Assembly: GCA_003448875.1 (NCBI GenBank)
Contig: DLXG01000182.1
Coordinates: 1 to 10,367 of the forward strand
Length of the DNA: 10,367 bases
Direction of reading: 5' to 3'
Source: Anaerolineaceae bacterium
GTDB taxonomy: Bacteria > Chloroflexota > Anaerolineae > Anaerolineales > Anaerolineaceae
Positions 7,029 to 10,367 of this stretch are shown in pieces (within the stretch, counting starts at the first letter, position 1; each line of letters begins with the position of its first letter). The position numbers and the translations under genes were made by a program. Under the pieces are notes generated by a model, which was given only the letters and a program-made list of their open reading frames with translations, made no database searches and was not told the DNA's origin.

Positions 7029-7966
7029 GCCCATCCCCATCCGCGGCCAGCGGCCGCGTAAGAAATTGGAAACAAATTATCCGGTGGGGCGGCACCTTTC
7101 TTTCAGTGATCCTTCTGATCGGCTTGATGCGCCAGCAGGGGTGGGATGAAGTCATCGCCGCCGTCAGGCGTATTCCCCTGCCGGTTTTCTTATTGACGCT
7201 GGTGGTCATGCTGGTTTCCCGCCTGTGTGTGGTGCTGCGCTGGTATGTCCTGCTGCGCTCGGCAGAAGCGCATGTATCTTTCAAGGCCATTTTTGAACTG
7301 GTGTTCGTTGGCTTGTTTGCGTCCAACTTTCTGCCTTCCACCATCGGCGGGGATGTGGTGCGGCTGGCCGGTGCGGTCATGTTGCGGGTGGATGCCGGCC
7401 TAAGCGCCGCTTCACTGGTAGCCGACCGATTGATCGGTATGGCCGGCATGACGGTCATGCTGCCGGCGGGTCTGCTCAGCATTCTGAGCAATCCGGCAGC
7501 CAGTTTTGGGGGGCTTTTTGCCGGATTTCTGACCCTTCCCGAACGCTGGCGTCAGATGCTCAAAACCTTTCTGGGTCAAATGGTTCAAAGCCTGCGGCGC
7601 TGGCTGCATCACCCGGCCGGTTTGCTGGCGGCCTTTGCCGCCACTTTGGGCCACATGGCCTGCACTTTTGTTACGGTCGGCCTGCTGTTGAAGGCGATGG
7701 GCTCGCCGCTTGGTTTCTGGCAAATCGGCGGCTTATGGAGCGTATCCTACTTTATCACCCTCCTGCCGGTTTCCATCAACGGCCTTGGATTGCAGGAAGT
7801 TTCCATATCGTATCTTTATCATACCTTTGGGGGTATCCCGCTGGAAAACACCCTGACCCTCAGCCTGATGATGCGGCTGCTGTTCGTGGGGGCCAGTCTT
7901 CCGGGAGCTCTGTTCTTACCCCTGCTGTCCAGCCTGCGAAAAAACGAGCCAGACGGCAACCCTTGA
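7025..7966 (+). CDS. flippase-like membrane protein, lysylphosphatidylglycerol synthase TM family (UPF0104)
   Basis: This 313-residue polytopic protein matches the transmembrane domain family that includes the MprF flippase part and AglD-like proteins. Family landmarks are NFLPSTIGGDVVR (101-113), ADRLIG (133-138) and LLPVSINGLGLQE (246-258). There are about 7-8 membrane segments. It lacks the soluble aminoacyl-transferase domain of MprF, so it is not a lysyl-PG synthase. Stand-alone members next to DPM1/GtrB-type enzymes are generally thought to move lipid-linked substrates, but this is not established. The start codon overlaps the preceding stop (ATGA), which implies coupling in one operon. 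The alternative frame start at 6935 lies deep in the upstream gene and was rejected. Confidence 0.87.
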   Translation: MSPSPSAASGRVRNWKQIIRWGGTFLSVILLIGLMRQQGWDEVIAAVRRIPLPVFLLTLVVMLVSRLCVVLRWYVLLRSAEAHVSFKAIFELVFVGLFASNFLPSTIGGDVVRLAGAVMLRVDAGLSAASLVADRLIGMAGMTVMLPAGLLSILSNPAASFGGLFAGFLTLPERWRQMLKTFLGQMVQSLRRWLHHPAGLLAAFAATLGHMACTFVTVGLLLKAMGSPLGFWQIGGLWSVSYFITLLPVSINGLGLQEVSISYLYHTFGGIPLENTLTLSLMMRLLFVGASLPGALFLPLLSSLRKNEPDGNP

Positions 7967-7986
7967 TATTTTTTACACAACATTCC

Positions 7987-9363
7987 TCAATCTTCGGCAA
8001 GGGCGCTCAGCGGTTGTGCCTCCGGCACAGGTTCTGAGGGCGGTTCTTCCGGCAAAGCATCTGGCAGTTCGCTTTCCAAATTGCGGATACGCGGATTCAA
8101 AAAGGCAAACGTGGTTGCCACCATCAACAAAATGCCGGAGATGACAAACATCAAGCCAATGCCCCGGCCGGGCCCCACGCCGAGCAGCATTCCGGCTAAA
8201 CTTTCAGCCAGCGCCCCACCCGGCCGCATCAGCGGCTCAAAGACCCGGTCGGCCAGCGGGCCGGCCAGCAGAAAAGCCAGCGGCATGATCGAACGGGAAA
8301 TCAAACTGCGGATGGCAAACACCCGCCCCTGTACATCCGGGGCAACTTTGGTTTGAAAGATGGCCTGACTGAGACCCGAAGCAATTGGCACGGTAAAGAG
8401 GAAGACGAAAAAACCGGCTCCGATCCAGAATGGATTTGCCCGCAGTCCTATGGCAGTCACCGCTACACTGCCCAACGCGATGAATCCAAACACTCCAATA
8501 ATACGCCTTTTTGGTCCGCCCCAAACTCCCAGTACCAGACTCCCCAGCAGCATACCCAAACCGGTTGCCGTCTGTACCGCCCCCAGCACTGGCGGCGTCG
8601 AAAATGAAAGCACCAGCGGCCCGGTCAAGACAGCCGAGAGATTGAGCAAAAAATTGACCAATGCAAAATACAGCAGCAGGTTGAACAAACCCCGGCGTTG
8701 ACGCAGATACTGCCAGCCAAACAGAGCATCCCGCCAGACTTTGCCCCGCCCATCCTGCTCAACCTGCGTGGTGAGTGGCGGCTGCGGAATGCGCACGATC
8801 AGCAGCGCCCCCACGGCAAAGAAGTAGGTGAGAAAATCAATCAGAACGATGCCTTTCAGGCCGATCACTCCAAACAGAATGCCCGCCAAAAGCGGCGCAA
8901 CCAGCATCTCTAAGGACTGCGCTACCTGCATCAAACCGCTGGCCCGCGCCAGATCCTTCTTCGGCACCAGCATGGTCACCGAAGCCGTATAGGCCGGCTC
9001 TTGAAAGGCGGCAAACAGCGAACCAACCAGCGCCACCAGATAGATATTCCAGATCTGCAATGAATCGGTTAGCACCAGAAACACGACTGCCAGTGTCACC
9101 AGTGCGTTGCCTGTATCTGCCAGAATCATCAACCAGCGCCGATTCCAGCGGTCGGCCAGCGAACCCGCCACCGGCGTTAACAGCAGGCGCGGTAAGGTGC
9201 CAAACAAAACAGTGATGGCAAAGGGAGTTGCCTGCCCGGTCTGTTGAAAGATCCATACACCCAGCGCGAAACTGGTCAAACCGGAACCGATAATCGAAAT
9301 CACCTGACCGGCCCAGATGATAAAAAACGTGCGCATATTGCGCGGCTGCGGGTAAGTATCCAT
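7987..9363 (-). CDS. MFS efflux transporter (MFS_3/EntS-MefA-like)
   Basis: This is a 458-residue major facilitator with about 12 membrane helices, probably a proton-driven drug or metabolite exporter. Motif A between helices 2 and 3 reads GSLADRWNRR (67-76). The first helix with its GQVISIIGSGL pattern and the second half are typical of the EntS/macrolide-efflux branch. A loop around GPGRGIGLMF precedes the last helix. Residues 423-458 form a Pro- and Glu-rich cytoplasmic tail that is not needed for the fold. The start at 9363 has GGAGG close upstream and overlaps the regulator stop in TAATG, so both genes are co-transcribed and probably coupled. The substrate is unknown; the context with a one-component regulator suggests inducible export. 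Confidence 0.9.
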   Translation of the reverse strand: MDTYPQPRNMRTFFIIWAGQVISIIGSGLTSFALGVWIFQQTGQATPFAITVLFGTLPRLLLTPVAGSLADRWNRRWLMILADTGNALVTLAVVFLVLTDSLQIWNIYLVALVGSLFAAFQEPAYTASVTMLVPKKDLARASGLMQVAQSLEMLVAPLLAGILFGVIGLKGIVLIDFLTYFFAVGALLIVRIPQPPLTTQVEQDGRGKVWRDALFGWQYLRQRRGLFNLLLYFALVNFLLNLSAVLTGPLVLSFSTPPVLGAVQTATGLGMLLGSLVLGVWGGPKRRIIGVFGFIALGSVAVTAIGLRANPFWIGAGFFVFLFTVPIASGLSQAIFQTKVAPDVQGRVFAIRSLISRSIMPLAFLLAGPLADRVFEPLMRPGGALAESLAGMLLGVGPGRGIGLMFVISGILLMVATTFAFLNPRIRNLESELPDALPEEPPSEPVPEAQPLSALAED

Positions 9364-9992
9364 TATTCCTCCGGACGGCCGGCTCGATTTTCAGCAGGGT
9401 AATAAAAACTTGGATAAAAGGCGATCATCAAGGCGTAGGATTGATTACCCTGACCTTCTTTTTCATCAGACTGCTCAAATTCGCTGAGCAATTCTTGAAT
9501 TTTAGCCAGCAGACGAGCAGCCTGTTCGTCACTCAAATGAGATCGAAGACGGTTCAGCACCACCCGGCGCGGTTTGGGAGGCTCACCTTGCTCCAGCGCA
9601 TACAGGCGGGCCTGCAAACTGCGCAGCAAATCCTCACGGGTGGCATCAATCGTATCCCGAACAATAGAAAGAAGTTGCTCATCATGCTCGCCGGAGGGGA
9701 AAGAAAACAAAGTGGGATCCACCTCAATCGCTGTCGAAGTCACGGAATAAATTTTTTCGATTAAGTTACCCACCTGACGGGTTTCCTGCACCAAGATGAA
9801 GCCAAATTTTTCCAGCAAGTTGAAGTGGTAATACAATTTGCTGGCGCTCAGGCCCAGTTTTTCGGCCACCTGCCGCACGGTTTGCGGCTGATTCAGCAAT
9901 GCCTCAAAAATTTGAGCCCGTATCGGGTCAGAGATGACCCGCATCGTTTCCATATCACGGATGATAAACATCGAGGAAGGCGAATTTTCCAT
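9363..9992 (-). CDS. winged-helix transcriptional regulator, ArsR/HTH_20-like
   Basis: This 209-residue regulator has a winged helix-turn-helix at about 18-88. SDPIRAQIFEALL forms helix 1, TVRQVAEKLGLSASKLYYHF carries the recognition helix, and the wing follows, ending near EKIYSVTS. Residues 100-175 are predicted alpha-helical and probably bind an effector or form the dimer. The ELCVCDL-type metal site of classical ArsR proteins is absent, so it is unlikely to sense metals. I prefer ATG at 9992. A TTG at 10031 also opens the frame, but a strong promoter places the transcription start at about that position, which rules it out. The gene lies directly upstream of the MFS exporter and likely controls it, probably as an autorepressor. 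Confidence 0.85.
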   Translation of the reverse strand: MENSPSSMFIIRDMETMRVISDPIRAQIFEALLNQPQTVRQVAEKLGLSASKLYYHFNLLEKFGFILVQETRQVGNLIEKIYSVTSTAIEVDPTLFSFPSGEHDEQLLSIVRDTIDATREDLLRSLQARLYALEQGEPPKPRRVVLNRLRSHLSDEQAARLLAKIQELLSEFEQSDEKEGQGNQSYALMIAFYPSFYYPAENRAGRPEE

Positions 9993-10014
9993 TTTACAAT
10001 CTTTTATCGTAAAA
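9992..10014. promoter_or_regulatory. candidate operator palindrome at the regulator start
   Basis: The plus strand has TTTTAC (9992-9997) and GTAAAA (10009-10014) as arms of an inverted repeat, with an inner AT/AT match. The last base of the left arm region overlaps the regulator's start codon. An adjacent 12-bp perfect palindrome, AAAAATATTTTT, lies at 10012-10023. Placed just downstream of the promoter, this is a plausible site for autoregulation by the winged-helix protein. AT-rich palindromes also arise by chance, so confidence is moderate. Confidence 0.4.
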
Positions 10015-10036
10015 AATATTTTTAGCGACAAAAATC

Positions 10037-10064
10037 AGTATAACGAATTTTTATGGATTGTCAA
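10037..10064 (-). promoter_or_regulatory. near-consensus sigma-70-type promoter for the regulator-MFS operon
   Basis: On the minus strand the consensus -35 TTGACA (10064-10059) is followed by a 16-bp spacer and the -10 TATACT (10042-10037). Transcription should start near 10030, giving a leader of about 38 nt before the ATG at 9992. It is back-to-back with the plus-strand promoter near 10127. Confidence 0.75.
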
Positions 10065-10123
10065 GAGAAAGTGCTGATCCGAGGGTTTTTGTGCAAACCG
10101 GCTGAATCCAAAGCAGGAAAAAG

Positions 10124-10132
10124 TGATATAAT
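10124..10132 (+). promoter_or_regulatory. extended -10 promoter for the right-edge gene
   Basis: TGATATAAT combines an extended TG element with a perfect TATAAT box (10127-10132). No good -35 is present at 17 bp, which fits an extended -10 promoter. Transcription would start near 10139, about 30 nt before the start codon. Confidence 0.5.
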
Positions 10133-10170
10133 CAACATAGAACATATATTCTACATTTGGAGAAACCGGT

Positions 10171-10367
10171 ATGTCCAATTCTTCTTCTTTCAACGGCATG
10201 TCGGTGGTGGCGCTGATCATCCTCTTGTTTTTATTGTTCAATCTGTTCAATGATCGCCAGACCGCCAGCGCCATCCCGCTGAATGATCCTGCCGTCACCC
10301 CGCCGAGCGCAACCGCAACGCCCCCGCCCGAACCACCCGCCCCCGATCCGTTCGCCATCCGCGCCCC
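10171..10367 (+). CDS. N-terminal fragment of a membrane-anchored or secreted protein (runs off right edge)
   Basis: The 65 visible codons begin MSNSSSFNGMS and continue with one hydrophobic segment (about 11-25). A low-complexity stretch rich in Pro, Thr and Ala (about 42-62) follows and is probably an extracellular linker. No lipobox cysteine follows the hydrophobic segment, so it is an anchor or uncleaved signal rather than a lipoprotein signal. GGAG lies 8 nt before the ATG. The functional domain lies outside the window; a secreted peptidase or other surface protein is possible but cannot be told from this part. Confidence 0.7.
   Translation, partial: MSNSSSFNGMSVVALIILLFLLFNLFNDRQTASAIPLNDPAVTPPSATATPPPEPPAPDPFAIRA

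Noticed and set aside
7042..7058. GC-rich inverted sequence around GCGGCCAGCGGCCGC
   Set aside because: It lies inside the first codons of the flippase-like gene (Ala/Ser/Gly codons) and lacks a following T-tract, so it is not a terminator.
9993..10031. Upstream TTG start of the regulator
   Set aside because: The predicted transcription start from the strong promoter falls at about this codon, leaving no leader or ribosome site.
10035..10358. 107-codon open frame on the minus strand at the right edge
   Set aside because: It covers two promoters and runs antisense to a plus-strand gene start with ribosome site, hydrophobic anchor and linker. The Gly/Ala-rich translation is the mirror of the Pro-rich linker.

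Overview
The window looks like an ordinary chromosomal stretch of a Gram-positive-like or monoderm environmental bacterium with fairly high GC. My best guess is the Chloroflexota class Anaerolineae. The guess rests on the Pro/Thr-rich linker that follows the lipobox of the large lipoprotein, a similar Pro/Thr/Ala-rich stretch in the secreted protein at the right edge, the style of the MFS exporter, and a gene set dominated by membrane glycan-type proteins. No rRNA, tRNA, CRISPR array, insertion sequence or phage gene is visible. The lineage call is an inference from protein style, not from a marker gene.

Left block (1-2778, minus strand): a class II fructose-bisphosphate aldolase, cut by the left edge, lies downstream of a large lipoprotein. 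The lipoprotein joins a GH99/GH71-like (beta/alpha) domain to a calcineurin-like metallophosphoesterase domain. A 126-bp divergent intergenic region (2779-2904) separates this block from the next one.

Central block (2905-7966, plus strand): four tightly packed genes that are very likely one operon. They are an ornithine/diaminopimelate-decarboxylase-fold PLP enzyme, a polyprenyl-phosphate glycosyltransferase of the DPM1/GtrB type, a 660-residue polytopic membrane protein with a soluble C-terminal domain, and a flippase-like protein of the lysylphosphatidylglycerol-synthase transmembrane family (UPF0104). The last three overlap by 17 bp and then by an ATGA junction, so they are probably translationally coupled. 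The parsimonious reading is a lipid-linked sugar pathway: the GT2 enzyme charges a polyprenyl carrier, and the two membrane proteins handle the lipid-linked sugar or its transfer at the outer face. This is inference from family and context. The role of the decarboxylase in the set is unknown.

Right block (7987-9992, minus strand): an HTH_20/ArsR-like winged-helix regulator and an MFS exporter overlap by one base (TAATG) and form a regulator-efflux operon. It has a near-consensus sigma-70 promoter (TTGACA, 16 bp, TATACT) and a palindrome over the start codon that suggests autoregulation. The exporter converges on the central operon with only 20 bp between stop codons. At the right edge a plus-strand gene for an N-terminally anchored or secreted protein begins and runs out of the window.
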